Of a stretch of DNA of 64,000 nucleotides, positions 28,624-37,187 are shown in pieces (positions within the stretch are counted from its first letter, which is position 1; each line of letters opens with the position of its first letter). The DNA is from Agaribacterium haliotis. GTDB taxonomy: Bacteria > Pseudomonadota > Gammaproteobacteria > Pseudomonadales > Cellvibrionaceae. A program made the position numbers and the translations under genes. The notes below the pieces were generated by a model. The model ran no database searches. It was not told where the DNA came from and worked only from the letters and a program-made list of their open reading frames with translations. The stretch covers positions 1 to 64,000 of the forward strand of contig NZ_NKQJ01000016.1 of NCBI RefSeq assembly GCF_002312815.1, read 5' to 3'.

Positions 28624-29490
28624 ATGTATGAAGCCCACTTTAATTTTTCCGAAGCGCCATTTTCTCTGACGCCGGATACTCAGTTTTTTTTAAATCAAAG
28701 CAGCCACAAAGATGCTTTGAATACGATCTTAATTGCACTCAAACACTGTGAAGGTTTTGTAAAGGTTGTCGGCGAAGTGGGCACCGGTAAAACTTTGCTC
28801 AGCCGCATATTGTTGACCCACCTGAAAAGCTCCTGTGTGACAGCCTATGTGCCGAACCCCTATTTAAGCGCAGAGGAGTTAAAGTCTTTTGTGGCGCAAG
28901 AAGTCGGGGCTCAGTTTGATAAAACCATGGCATCTCACGAGTTGATGTCGGCGCTTTACCGGCGTCTGGTACAGCTGCACCGCAGCGGCAAACAGGTGGT
29001 GTTAATTGTCGACGAAGCGCAGGCCATGCCGCGCGATACGGTTGAATGTTTGCGCCTTTTGACCAATCTCGAAACGGAAAAACGAAAATTATTGCAGGTA
29101 GTTATGTTGGGGCAGCCCGAGCTCGACAACTTGCTCAAACGCAAAGACTTGCGCCAGCTAAAGCAGCGCATTGTTTTTTCCGAGTATTTAAAACCTCTGC
29201 GTCGCGGCGCCTGTCGTGCGTATATCCAGCACCGCCTGGCATCCGTCGATGCAAGCAGTGCATTATTTTCGTCGGCGGCGATGGATTTTGTTTATCTTTC
29301 CTCCGGCGGTATTCCGCGCTTGATTAATATTCTTTGTCACAAAGCGCTGATTGTCGCCTATGGGCGCGGACAGCAGCGTATTTCTTTGTGGCATGTGGCC
29401 AAAGCGGTGCGCGACACCGAAGAGAGCCGTGCACGCAGTTGGGCGGGGCTGTTGGCACTTTTTTCACCGGGGCGGGAGCAGCTCGGATGA
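28624..29490 (+). CDS. mshM: MSHA biogenesis ATPase MshM (ExeA-like AAA)
   Basis: A 288-residue AAA ATPase of the ExeA/GspA family. Walker A is GEVGTGKTLL near residue 44 and Walker B is VVLIVDEAQAMP near residue 124. LLTNLETEKRKLLQVVMLGQPEL is the sensor region. SGGIPRLINILCHKAL is the C-terminal helical bundle signature. It lacks the membrane helix and peptidoglycan-binding domain of full GspA, which is encoded on the opposite strand at 41787-43559. The stop overlaps the mshN start as ATGA. Confidence 0.92.
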   Translation: MYEAHFNFSEAPFSLTPDTQFFLNQSSHKDALNTILIALKHCEGFVKVVGEVGTGKTLLSRILLTHLKSSCVTAYVPNPYLSAEELKSFVAQEVGAQFDKTMASHELMSALYRRLVQLHRSGKQVVLIVDEAQAMPRDTVECLRLLTNLETEKRKLLQVVMLGQPELDNLLKRKDLRQLKQRIVFSEYLKPLRRGACRAYIQHRLASVDASSALFSSAAMDFVYLSSGGIPRLINILCHKALIVAYGRGQQRISLWHVAKAVRDTEESRARSWAGLLALFSPGREQLG

Positions 29491-30947
29491 GCCTGATTAA
29501 CGATGCCTTAAACGACCTTGAATTGCGCAGCGCCAAAACGGCAAACTACGTCGAGGCAAAATCAAGCTTTTGGGCTGGGCCCGTCGCTAAAATTACGAGT
29601 CTTTTTTTACTGGCGTTTGCCTGTTTTGGCGCGGGTTATTATTTTGCAGGCACCGGGCTTGCAAGCTCTGAGAACAAAGCTCAAATACAAGAGCTAAGTA
29701 CTTCCTCTTTAGAGCATGCACCTTCACATAGCTCTTCTAATTCAATCGCCTCGCCAGCACAGCACGCAGCGCCTGAAATTAAGAACGTTGAAACTGTGCC
29801 GCTTACAATTGGGCAGCCCGGCAAAGTAAAGTCGGAAACAATGCCGGTCTCGCCAGTTGAAATTCAGCAAGCAAATTCGAACAAGGCCGAACAGCAGCGT
29901 ATCGCCGCGCTGCTTCAGCAGGCAGAGCTGGCACAAAAGCAATATCGTTTAAGTTCACCTGAAAAGAACAATGCGGTGTATTTTTACAACTCGGTTTTGC
30001 AGTTGCGGCCTGAAAATACCCAGGCGCTGGCCGGCCTGGATCAAGTAAAAGAGCGCTACGTTCAGTTGTACCGGCGCAGCCTCGAGCGTAATGAACAGCA
30101 AAAGGCCACGACCTACGCCGCTCGCCTGTCTAAGCTTTTAGCCGCCGATGAAGTGGCGCTCTTTGGCCAGCGCATGCAAAAACTCCAGCAGCAATACAGT
30201 GTGGATCGCGCCTTAGAGGGCTCGGAGGGGGGGGCGCAAAGTGTTGGCGGCAATAGTGTGGCAAGTGCGCCGGCCTTATCGGAAACACCAGCGCTTAAAC
30301 ATTACGGTGGTGCTGAGCCAACTTCGGATAAGCGCCTAAGCATTAACAAGTCACAACAGCAAAAGCGCAGTGAAACCTTAGCGCAGTTAAAGCGCCTGAT
30401 GCGCCAGCAAGATTACGTTGCGGCAAGAGCGCTTGTCGATAAAAACGCCGCAGCTATGCAAGATGTTGAGCCTTTTATCGAAACGCAGTTAGAGCTGTAT
30501 TTGCAGCAGCAAGATTGGCCGGCGATGACTCGGGTGCTCGCCGAGCAGGAAAAGCGCGAGCGCGTTTTTGTTTATTATCAGGCTCGCTTGACCCAGCACT
30601 ACCAGGGAGAAAACGCAGCTCAGCAATATTTGGCCGGGCAGAGCACAGCGCTTGCCAGCACTATGCCGGCACAAGCTCGCGCGATGTACGCCGGTTTATT
30701 ACAAAAAAATAAGCAGCACGAGCAAGCCTTGCAGCAATATCGTGTGCTGGTTGATCAGCAGCAGCAAAACGCACTGTACTGGCTCGGTCTTGCTGTCAGC
30801 GCCGATAAATTAAAGTTTCGTTCCGAGGCGATGTCGGCCTACAGTGTTAGTGCGCGGCTCGGCGGTCACAGTGTGACTGTGCAAGAATTTATTCAAAAAC
30901 GCTATCAGCAGCTGCAGCAAGAGCAGCAGAATAGGGAGCCTAGCTAA
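29487..30947 (+). CDS. mshN: MSHA biogenesis protein MshN (TPR protein)
   Basis: A 486-residue bitopic protein. It begins MSLINDALNDLELR, the start shared by MshN and GspB-type proteins, then has one membrane helix (~30-52). A long Ser/Gln/Ala-rich linker leads to TPR-like helical repeats from about residue 140 to the end. In analogy with GspB, it probably partners with the ATPase MshM across the inner membrane. ATG 29487 overlaps the mshM stop (ATGA). A G8 tract at 30227-30234 near residue 247 could allow slippage. mshE starts at the base after the stop. Confidence 0.85.
   Translation: MSLINDALNDLELRSAKTANYVEAKSSFWAGPVAKITSLFLLAFACFGAGYYFAGTGLASSENKAQIQELSTSSLEHAPSHSSSNSIASPAQHAAPEIKNVETVPLTIGQPGKVKSETMPVSPVEIQQANSNKAEQQRIAALLQQAELAQKQYRLSSPEKNNAVYFYNSVLQLRPENTQALAGLDQVKERYVQLYRRSLERNEQQKATTYAARLSKLLAADEVALFGQRMQKLQQQYSVDRALEGSEGGAQSVGGNSVASAPALSETPALKHYGGAEPTSDKRLSINKSQQQKRSETLAQLKRLMRQQDYVAARALVDKNAAAMQDVEPFIETQLELYLQQQDWPAMTRVLAEQEKRERVFVYYQARLTQHYQGENAAQQYLAGQSTALASTMPAQARAMYAGLLQKNKQHEQALQQYRVLVDQQQQNALYWLGLAVSADKLKFRSEAMSAYSVSARLGGHSVTVQEFIQKRYQQLQQEQQNREPS
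30227..30234 (+). repeat. G8 homopolymer in mshN
   Basis: Eight Gs lie inside codons for Glu-Gly-Gly-Ala in the linker of MshN. Gain or loss of a base would truncate the TPR half of the protein. Runs this long are known slippage sites in other bacteria; here phase variation is only a possibility. Confidence 0.9.
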
Positions 30948-32678
30948 TTGGTTGAACAAAAGCGCATCCGTTTAGGTGATCTGCTTGTCGCGCAACAATA
31001 TATTAGCGCCGAGCAGCTCGATGAAGCCCTCGCCGAACAAAAACGCTCTGGGCTTAAACTCGGCCGCCAGCTTATTGCCCTGGGTATGGTCGAAGAAAAT
31101 ACCCTGCTGGATTTATTGTCAAAACAACTGGGCATTCCTTTTGTTGAATTAAAGCACTTTCGTTTTGATCGCGAACTGGTGCAAACCTTGCCCGAGTCGC
31201 TGGCGCGCCGCTACCGGGTAATGATACTCAGCGAAGACAGTGAATCTGTGTTGTTGGGCATGGCCGACCCCACTGATATTTTCAGCCTCGATGATATTCA
31301 GGCTGTCATTCACAAGCCGATAAAAACGGCGGTGGTGCGCGAGTCGGAACTGCTGGATATTCTCGATATCGCCTACAGTCGCGCCGATGAAATTGCCAGC
31401 CTTGCAGGCCAGTTGGATGAAGAGCTCGCCGAAGAGTCTGTCGACCTTAGCGATATTGTCACCGATGCCTCTGACAGCGATGCACCGGTTGTTAAATTGC
31501 TGCAAAAAATCTTTGAAGAGGCGATTAGCACCAAAGCGTCGGATATTCATATTGAACCCGATGAAAGTGTATTGCGTATACGCCAGCGTATCGACGGCGT
31601 GCTGATTGAGCAGGTGATGAATGAAAAGCGCATTGCTGCGGCGCTGGTTGTGCGCTTAAAGCTGATGTCCAATTTGGATATCAGTGAAAAACGCCTGCCG
31701 CAGGATGGCCGTTTTAATTTGCGCTTAGGAAAAAGTAATATCGACGTGCGGGTATCGACAATGCCGGTGCAGTACGGTGAATCGGTGGTAATGCGTATAC
31801 TCGATCAGAGCGAGGGGGTAAGGCCGCTTGCGTCTGTCGGCATGCCGCCGGCCTATATTCAGCGTTTTCGCTCGGTGATTCAGCGCCCCTACGGTTTGGT
31901 ACTGGTAACCGGGCCGACCGGCAGCGGTAAAACCACCACGCTTTACGGAGCGCTGTCAGAGCTCAACACGCCTGAGAAAAAAATTATCACCGTTGAAGAC
32001 CCGGTAGAATACCGCCTGCCGCGTATTAGCCAGGTGCAAATTCACGAGCGCATCGGCCTCGATTTTGGTTCGGTGCTGCGCGCAACCTTGCGTCAGGATC
32101 CCGACATACTTTTAGTCGGTGAGATTCGCGATGCCGAGTCGGCAGAAATTGCTCTGCGCGCAGCGATGACCGGGCACTTGGTGCTCTCTACCTTGCACAC
32201 TAACGACGCCGTGACATCAGCTCTGCGCTTGGTGGATATGGGTGTTGACCCGTTTCTGGTTGCCGCGAGCTTAAAGGCCATTGTTGCCCAGCGTTTGGTG
32301 CGCAAAGTCTGTGAAAGCTGTGCAGAGCCCTACGAACTTGAGCCCGGCGAACAGGCTCTGTTTGCCAAGCTGCGCCCCGATGTAAGCCTTACAGCGACAA
32401 GCTTTAAGCGCGGTGCCGGTTGCCCCCATTGTTTTAACAGTGGTTTTCGCGGTCGTATAGGCGTGTTTGAGCTACTGGAAATTAATGGCGAAATGGCCGA
32501 CGCTCTACGAGAAAACAGCGTTAAAAACTTTAATGACGCAGCCCATCGCAGCGCCTCGTATCGCTCCCTCGGCGCCAACGCTTTAGATTTGGCCGTCGAA
32601 GGGCGCATCGCGTTTTCTGAAGTACTCAGGGTAAGCGCAGAGCTTGCCGATGAGAGCCTCAGTGATATGGCAGAATAA
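30948..32678 (+). CDS. mshE: MSHA extension ATPase MshE, c-di-GMP-binding type
   Basis: The hexameric ATPase that drives pilus extension, 576 residues. The N-terminus carries two MshEN repeats, RLGDLLVAQQYISAEQLDEA at residue 7 and KLGRQLIALGMVEENTLLDL at about 36, the motif shown in Vibrio MshE to bind c-di-GMP. Walker A is GPTGSGKTTT near 322, the Asp box and Walker B follow (LLVGEIRDAE near 389), and a zinc tetracysteine site is seen in VCESCAEP and GCPHCFNSGF. The start is TTG directly after the mshN stop, with GGGAG nine bases upstream. Extension is therefore predicted to respond to c-di-GMP. Confidence 0.94.
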   Translation: MVEQKRIRLGDLLVAQQYISAEQLDEALAEQKRSGLKLGRQLIALGMVEENTLLDLLSKQLGIPFVELKHFRFDRELVQTLPESLARRYRVMILSEDSESVLLGMADPTDIFSLDDIQAVIHKPIKTAVVRESELLDILDIAYSRADEIASLAGQLDEELAEESVDLSDIVTDASDSDAPVVKLLQKIFEEAISTKASDIHIEPDESVLRIRQRIDGVLIEQVMNEKRIAAALVVRLKLMSNLDISEKRLPQDGRFNLRLGKSNIDVRVSTMPVQYGESVVMRILDQSEGVRPLASVGMPPAYIQRFRSVIQRPYGLVLVTGPTGSGKTTTLYGALSELNTPEKKIITVEDPVEYRLPRISQVQIHERIGLDFGSVLRATLRQDPDILLVGEIRDAESAEIALRAAMTGHLVLSTLHTNDAVTSALRLVDMGVDPFLVAASLKAIVAQRLVRKVCESCAEPYELEPGEQALFAKLRPDVSLTATSFKRGAGCPHCFNSGFRGRIGVFELLEINGEMADALRENSVKNFNDAAHRSASYRSLGANALDLAVEGRIAFSEVLRVSAELADESLSDMAE

Positions 32679-32689
32679 AGGCGCGGGCG

Positions 32690-33916
32690 ATGGCACAGTT
32701 TCAGTATCAGGGGCGAACCAACCGAGGCCAGAGTGTGCAGGGGCGCATGGAGGCCTCTTCTATCGATACCGTAGCGGCGCAGTTGGTTGGCCGCGGCATC
32801 ACGCCAATTAAAATTGACGAAGTCAGCAAAGGTGCGTCGCTGCTTCGGCAGGTGAATGATTTTATCGGTGCCAACAAGGTTCGCCCGGTTGATCTTATTA
32901 TGTTCTGCCGGCAGATGTTTACCATTACCAAAGCCGGTATTCCGTTGACACGCGGTATACGCGGGCTCGCAGCGAGCCTGCGCCACGAATATTTTCAGGA
33001 AGTACTAAACGAAGTGGCCGACCGGCTCGAAGCGGGCTCGTCGCTGTCGGTAGCTATGCGTCACTACCCCAAGGTCTTTGACCAGTTGTTTGTCAGCATG
33101 ATTGCTGTTGGCGAAAGCAGCGGCAAGCTCGACGAAGTATTTCGTCAGATTGGTTTTTATATTGAGCGCGATGAAGAAACCAAAAAACGCATTAAATCGG
33201 CCATGCGTTATCCGAGCTTTGTTTTAATTGCGATTAGCGCCGCAATTGTGATTTTAAATATTTTTGTTATTCCGGAATTTGCCAAGCTATTTTCACGCTT
33301 TGGCGCAGAATTACCGCTACTGACGCGCATATTAATCGGTACATCCAATCTTTTTGTTCACTACGGCCACTTTATTGCGTTAGGCGCGGCCGCGCTTGTT
33401 GGCGGCACTATTTATTATTTAAAAAGCGAGCCCGGAGCACTTATGTGGGGGCGCTACAAAATGCGTATGCCCATTGTCGGCTCGCTGATTGAGCGCGCGT
33501 CGATGGCGCGTTATGCCAGAAGTTTTAGTTTGATGCTCGGGGCGGGGGTGCCGATAAGCCAGGCGCTCGGCTTGTGTGCGGCGGCCATCGATAACCCCTG
33601 GCTGGAACAAAAAATTCAAGGCATACGCGAGGGCATAGAGCGCGGCGATTCGCTCTTGCGCACCCACCTGCAGGCTGCATTATTTACGCCACTGGTATTG
33701 CAGATGATCAGCGTCGGTGAAGAGAGCGGTCAGGTTGAGTCGCTGCTAACGGAAGTTGCCGAATTTTACGAACGCGAAGTGGATTACGATTTAAAAACCC
33801 TGACCGATAAAATTGAGCCGCTGTTGATTACCGTTATGGCCGGTTTTGTGTTGGTTATGGCGCTTGGAATCTTTTTGCCGATGTGGAGTCTATATGAAGT
33901 CCAGACCGGCAAATAA
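32690..33916 (+). CDS. mshG: MSHA platform protein MshG (PilC/GspF-like)
   Basis: A 408-residue polytopic inner-membrane protein that forms the rotating platform above MshE. Two GspF-type cytoplasmic domains (from ~65 and ~270) are seen, the first with RQMFTITKAGIPLTRGIRGL and the second with ARSFSLMLGAGVPISQALGL. Membrane helices lie near 170-195, 220-240 and 378-400. It begins 11 bases after mshE. The mshF start overlaps its 3' end by 23 bases. Confidence 0.93.
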   Translation: MAQFQYQGRTNRGQSVQGRMEASSIDTVAAQLVGRGITPIKIDEVSKGASLLRQVNDFIGANKVRPVDLIMFCRQMFTITKAGIPLTRGIRGLAASLRHEYFQEVLNEVADRLEAGSSLSVAMRHYPKVFDQLFVSMIAVGESSGKLDEVFRQIGFYIERDEETKKRIKSAMRYPSFVLIAISAAIVILNIFVIPEFAKLFSRFGAELPLLTRILIGTSNLFVHYGHFIALGAAALVGGTIYYLKSEPGALMWGRYKMRMPIVGSLIERASMARYARSFSLMLGAGVPISQALGLCAAAIDNPWLEQKIQGIREGIERGDSLLRTHLQAALFTPLVLQMISVGEESGQVESLLTEVAEFYEREVDYDLKTLTDKIEPLLITVMAGFVLVMALGIFLPMWSLYEVQTGK

Positions 33917-34397
33917 GGGCTTTAGTTTATTGGAGCTCATTGTTGTTGTCTGTTTGATTGCAATTTTGTTTGCTATCTCTGTGCGCTTTTACATCCCGCA
34001 AATCGAAGACAGTCAGCGCAAAACATTAAACTTTCAAGCCGCTGTTTTTAAGCGCAGTGTCGACAATATTCACGCGCTGTCAGCGCTGCAAGGTGGGCGT
34101 AGTTACACACTTAGTGATGGCACACGCTACTATTTAAATCAGTGGGGCTGGCCAGTCTCGAGCAATGCTCTTGAGGTTAATCCGCGCCGCCGGGTAAGTG
34201 ATTTAAGCTGTCGCAGTTTGTGGCTGGGTTTATTTAGTCAAGTAGAAGCTGGCACGGAACAGGCCACTTTGGATCAGTTTATCGCTTCGGCGGCATCAAG
34301 ACGAAGCTGTCGCTACAGTTTGAGCCGAACTAAGGAGGCTTTGTATTTTTTTGACTACGATATAAAAACAGGCAAATTAAGTATAAGCATAAAATAG
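33894..34397 (+). CDS. mshF: MSHA biogenesis protein MshF
   Basis: A 167-residue protein with a prepilin-like N-terminus: basic leader, then NKG-FSLLELIVVVCLIAILF with a Glu at +5. This is a type III signal that could be cut by the prepilin peptidase. The rest is polar, with Cys in LSCRSLW and RRSCRYS that may pair. ATG 33894 overlaps mshG by 23 bases. By position it corresponds to MshF. About 150 bases without a gene follow, AT-rich, where a promoter for mshA would be expected (TTGCTT at 34464 is a possible -35). Confidence 0.75.
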   Translation: MKSRPANKGFSLLELIVVVCLIAILFAISVRFYIPQIEDSQRKTLNFQAAVFKRSVDNIHALSALQGGRSYTLSDGTRYYLNQWGWPVSSNALEVNPRRRVSDLSCRSLWLGLFSQVEAGTEQATLDQFIASAASRRSCRYSLSRTKEALYFFDYDIKTGKLSISIK

Positions 34398-34549
34398 TGT
34401 AAAAAAGCGCGACACTTTGGTGCTATTTGTCGATAAATGGTCGTATTTAGTGCTTCAAGACTATTGCTTTTGTTAGTTTATGTGACAGAATACTCAAAAC
34501 TCATTCTTTATTATTACTTTTTATTTTGAAAAGTTATTTGGAGCTAACC

Positions 34550-34969
34550 ATGAAACAACAATCTGGTTTTACTTTAGTTGAGCTGGTTGCCGTATTGGTA
34601 ATCCTCGGTATTTTGGCAGCCACGGCGGTACCAAAATTTATTGATTTATCTGATGAAGCGAGCCAAGCCTCTGTTGATAACCTGGCCGGTTCTTTGGAGA
34701 GCGCAAGTTCTTTGAATTACGCCGTTTATGTTGCTGTGCAAGCAGGCTTAACAACTGAAACGACAGACCCCGTCGTTACTGTTAATTCTTGTACCCTCAG
34801 TGACCTCAACAATCTTTTGCAAAGCCCGCTGGATACAACTCAGTATAGCTCTGCTGTTTCAAGTGGAACTTTTACCAACCCCGGTGATTCAGTTGTATGT
34901 ACCCTGACTGGCCCAACACCGAAAAGTGATACAGCTGATTTTGCGGTAATTGCTACGGCTTCTCCGTAA
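34550..34969 (+). CDS. mshA: MSHA major pilin
   Basis: A 139-residue type IV pilin, the likely main subunit of the fibre. The six-residue leader MKQQSG is followed by FTLVELVAVLVILGILAATA, a standard cleavage site with Glu at +5. The C-terminal half holds two cysteines (NSCTL and SVVCTL) that could form the disulphide loop typical of pilins. GGAG six bases upstream supports ATG 34550. Vibrio has both mshB and mshA here; only one pilin is found in this window. The globular part may be strain-specific. Confidence 0.88.
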   Translation: MKQQSGFTLVELVAVLVILGILAATAVPKFIDLSDEASQASVDNLAGSLESASSLNYAVYVAVQAGLTTETTDPVVTVNSCTLSDLNNLLQSPLDTTQYSSAVSSGTFTNPGDSVVCTLTGPTPKSDTADFAVIATASP

Positions 34970-34981
34970 TTTAAATGTACA

Positions 34982-35425
34982 GTGCGTTACCCAAGAGGCT
35001 TTACTCTAGTTGAATTAGTGGCGGTTATGGTCCTCGTGGGCCTGCTTGCTGCTGCAGCTTCAAGCCGTTTCTTTGGCAATGACATTCAGCGTATACAAAA
35101 AAGCCGCGACCATCTGGTCGCGGCTTTTTTTTCGGCCCAACAACTGGCGATGGCGCAGCGCGACCCGGTGCGCTTAGTTGTTCAAACAAACTCAACGTCG
35201 GGTTTAGACGAGATAGATTTACAGCAAAATAGCGGTGCAGGTTTTACCAGTTTACGTTTTTGGGACGGGCAAAATTACCCGCTGGCGCTGGATGCAGACC
35301 AGGGCTTAACGGCGGCGACCTTTAATTTTGATCGCCTCGGCCAAACAGCTGCCAGAAACTTAACCCTGACTCAAGGCTCCAGCTCAACGACAATTAGTAT
35401 TAATGAGGCCGGTTTTGTTCAATAA
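34982..35425 (+). CDS. mshC: MSHA minor pilin MshC
   Basis: A 147-residue minor pilin. MRYPRG-FTLVELVAVMVLVGLLAAA is the prepilin cleavage region. RDHLVAAFFSAQQLAMAQRD follows, the usual MshC helix. The start is GTG 34982, 12 bases after mshA. The codons for QKSRDHLVAAFF contain a perfect intrinsic-terminator-like hairpin (35097-35132), described separately. The 3' end overlaps mshD by 23 bases. Confidence 0.87.
   Translation: MRYPRGFTLVELVAVMVLVGLLAAAASSRFFGNDIQRIQKSRDHLVAAFFSAQQLAMAQRDPVRLVVQTNSTSGLDEIDLQQNSGAGFTSLRFWDGQNYPLALDADQGLTAATFNFDRLGQTAARNLTLTQGSSSTTISINEAGFVQ
35097..35132. terminator. terminator-like hairpin inside mshC
   Basis: GCCGCGACC (35103-35111), loop ATCT, GGTCGCGGC (35116-35124) and eight Ts, with six As on the other side. 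The 9-bp GC-rich stem extends by A-T pairs. By sequence it is as good as any intergenic terminator in the window, and it could work on both strands. It lies about 120 bases into the mshC coding region, downstream of the major pilin gene. Translating ribosomes would normally mask it. Confidence 0.7.
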
Positions 35426-35930
35426 AAAGAATCGTTCGGCCGTGTTTACTGTCAGCCCCGCGCGCGGCGCAACCTTAATTGAACTGATCAGTTTTATTGT
35501 GATTGTCGGTTTGGCCTTTGCTGGTGTTGTTGCGGTATTTTCTCAATTTATTGTAAGCAGCAATGACCCGCTAATTCGTGTGCGCGCATTGGAGCTGGCG
35601 CAAGCCCAGCTCGACGATGTGCTGGCGCGAAAATTTGATGAAAACACACCCGCAGGTGGGGTACCGGCCTGCAATGCAAGTGGCGGCCCGGTTTGCGCAG
35701 GTATTACTGTGCCAGATAGCGCTTATGATGACGTCGGCGATTTTCATGGCTTTAGTGATAACAGCCATGCGCCCTACGTGATTCAAGTGACGGTTACGGA
35801 AGCGGGCAGTGATTTAGGTTTAACAAATAATCAGGCGCGTTTAATTTCAGTGCGGGTGTCGACGCCGGCCACCGGTGCTAGTGCGCTCGGTTCGCCCGTT
35901 ACGCTAAGTGCTTACAAGGTGAATTTTTAG
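35403..35930 (+). CDS. mshD: MSHA minor pilin MshD
   Basis: A 175-residue minor pilin. The leader ends in PARG and is followed by ATLIELISFIVIVGLAFAGV, so residue +1 is Ala rather than Phe, and Glu is at +5. LELAQAQLDDVLARKFDE is the usual MshD/GspI-type helix. Two cysteines (PACNAS, PVCAG) may pair. ATG 35403 overlaps the mshC end by 23 bases; its stop overlaps the GTG of mshO by one base. Confidence 0.87.
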   Translation: MRPVLFNKKNRSAVFTVSPARGATLIELISFIVIVGLAFAGVVAVFSQFIVSSNDPLIRVRALELAQAQLDDVLARKFDENTPAGGVPACNASGGPVCAGITVPDSAYDDVGDFHGFSDNSHAPYVIQVTVTEAGSDLGLTNNQARLISVRVSTPATGASALGSPVTLSAYKVNF

Positions 35931-36754
35931 TGCCTGGTCGCCAGTCGTTTAAGTCTTGCCGCGACAGCCGGGGTTTTACCTTGGTTGAATTGGTGGCGGT
36001 ATTGGTATTGCTCGGCATCATCGCCGCAGTGAGCACAGATTTTATTGTGCGCTCGGTCGAGAGCTACCGCGAGGCGCAGATTCGCAATCGGCTACTGGCA
36101 AAAGGTCGCGTGGCGATTGAACATATGAGCCGAGTGTTGCGAAGTGCCGTGCCCAACAGTTTGCGTGTAAGCACTTCGGGCAATTGTGTGGAAGTATTGC
36201 CAAGCACTGGTGCAGCGTTTTACGAAAATGAGCTGCCGGATCAAAATAACGGTGCGCCGCGTGTTTTAACGATTGCGACCTCGCCTTTTGTTTTAGATCA
36301 CGGCGGCGCGGTGCACGCTGTGGTCGGAAGTTATTTTGATACTGAAATCTATACCACAGCAAGCACGGCGGCGCGTGCGACGATAGACAGCACCAACAGC
36401 GTTGCAGGCGGGCCAATTACTGAACTTAGTCTCAGTTTATTGCACGAATTTATTCGCAATTCAAATAGCAAGCGTATATATGTTGCGGCCGATCCTCAGC
36501 GTTTTTGCCTGGTCGGCAGTGAGCTGTGGCTGTATAGAAATTACGGTTTGCGTACGGCGCTGGCCGATGGCAGCCCCGGTGCACCGGTTGATGCAGTGCA
36601 ATTGGCAGATGCAGTATCGACATCGGGCGCCGCTTTTAGCCGTTCTGCCGGCAGTGAAACACGCGGCGCAGCGGTGGACATCAACTTAAGTTTTTCCGAA
36701 GCTCAGATAAGCATCGATTTAAATCAACGTATCTTGGCGAGAAATGTTCCGTAA
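35930..36754 (+). CDS. mshO: MSHA minor pilin MshO
   Basis: A 274-residue minor pilin of the larger (PilW/GspJ-like) class. The leader ends CRDSRG and is followed by FTLVELVAVLVLLGIIAAV with Glu at +5. GRVAIEHMSRVLRSAVPNS is typical of the family helix after the membrane segment. The GTG start shares a base with the mshD stop. It overlaps mshP by 11 bases. With MshC, D and P it probably forms the tip complex that starts the fibre. Confidence 0.87.
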   Translation: MPGRQSFKSCRDSRGFTLVELVAVLVLLGIIAAVSTDFIVRSVESYREAQIRNRLLAKGRVAIEHMSRVLRSAVPNSLRVSTSGNCVEVLPSTGAAFYENELPDQNNGAPRVLTIATSPFVLDHGGAVHAVVGSYFDTEIYTTASTAARATIDSTNSVAGGPITELSLSLLHEFIRNSNSKRIYVAADPQRFCLVGSELWLYRNYGLRTALADGSPGAPVDAVQLADAVSTSGAAFSRSAGSETRGAAVDINLSFSEAQISIDLNQRILARNVP

Positions 36755-37187
36755 TATGCAAGCGAGTTTAATACGAGCTCAGCGCGGTTATCTAATGCCT
36801 ATGGCAATATTTATTGTCGTTGGTTTGGCTGCGCTCGCCACCGCTATTGCTCACCTTGCGAACCAGTCGGGCACAAGCTCCTTTCGCGAGGCCTTAAGTG
36901 TACAGGCCCTGTACAGCGCAGATAGCGCCGCCCAGTGGGCCTTAAATCAACTGTTTTTCCCAAGCGCAACACGCGCAAGTGCCGATTCGGCCTGCACGTC
37001 CTTAGCGGCGAACCTGAACTTTAACGCCGCTTCAATGCAAGGCTGTGTGGCCGCCTTGCAGTGCAGCATTGCCAACGATGCAGCAAACGCAACATCTATC
37101 TATACCGTGACCAGTACCGCAAGCTGTGGCGCCGGTGAGCTGTTGAGTGAACGGCGTGTTCAGGTGAGGGCGTTTATCAGTGACTAG
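36744..37187 (+). CDS. mshP: MSHA biogenesis protein MshP
   Basis: A 147-residue protein with a hydrophobic N-terminal helix after RAQRG (YLMPMAIFIVVGLAALATAI). The site resembles a prepilin cleavage site but lacks the Glu at +5, as in PilX/GspK-like minor components. Several cysteines (SACTSL, QGCVAAL, LQCSI, ASCGAG) may pair. ATG 36744 lies within the end of mshO, and the 3' end overlaps mshQ by eight bases. Confidence 0.83.
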   Translation: MFRNMQASLIRAQRGYLMPMAIFIVVGLAALATAIAHLANQSGTSSFREALSVQALYSADSAAQWALNQLFFPSATRASADSACTSLAANLNFNAASMQGCVAALQCSIANDAANATSIYTVTSTASCGAGELLSERRVQVRAFISD

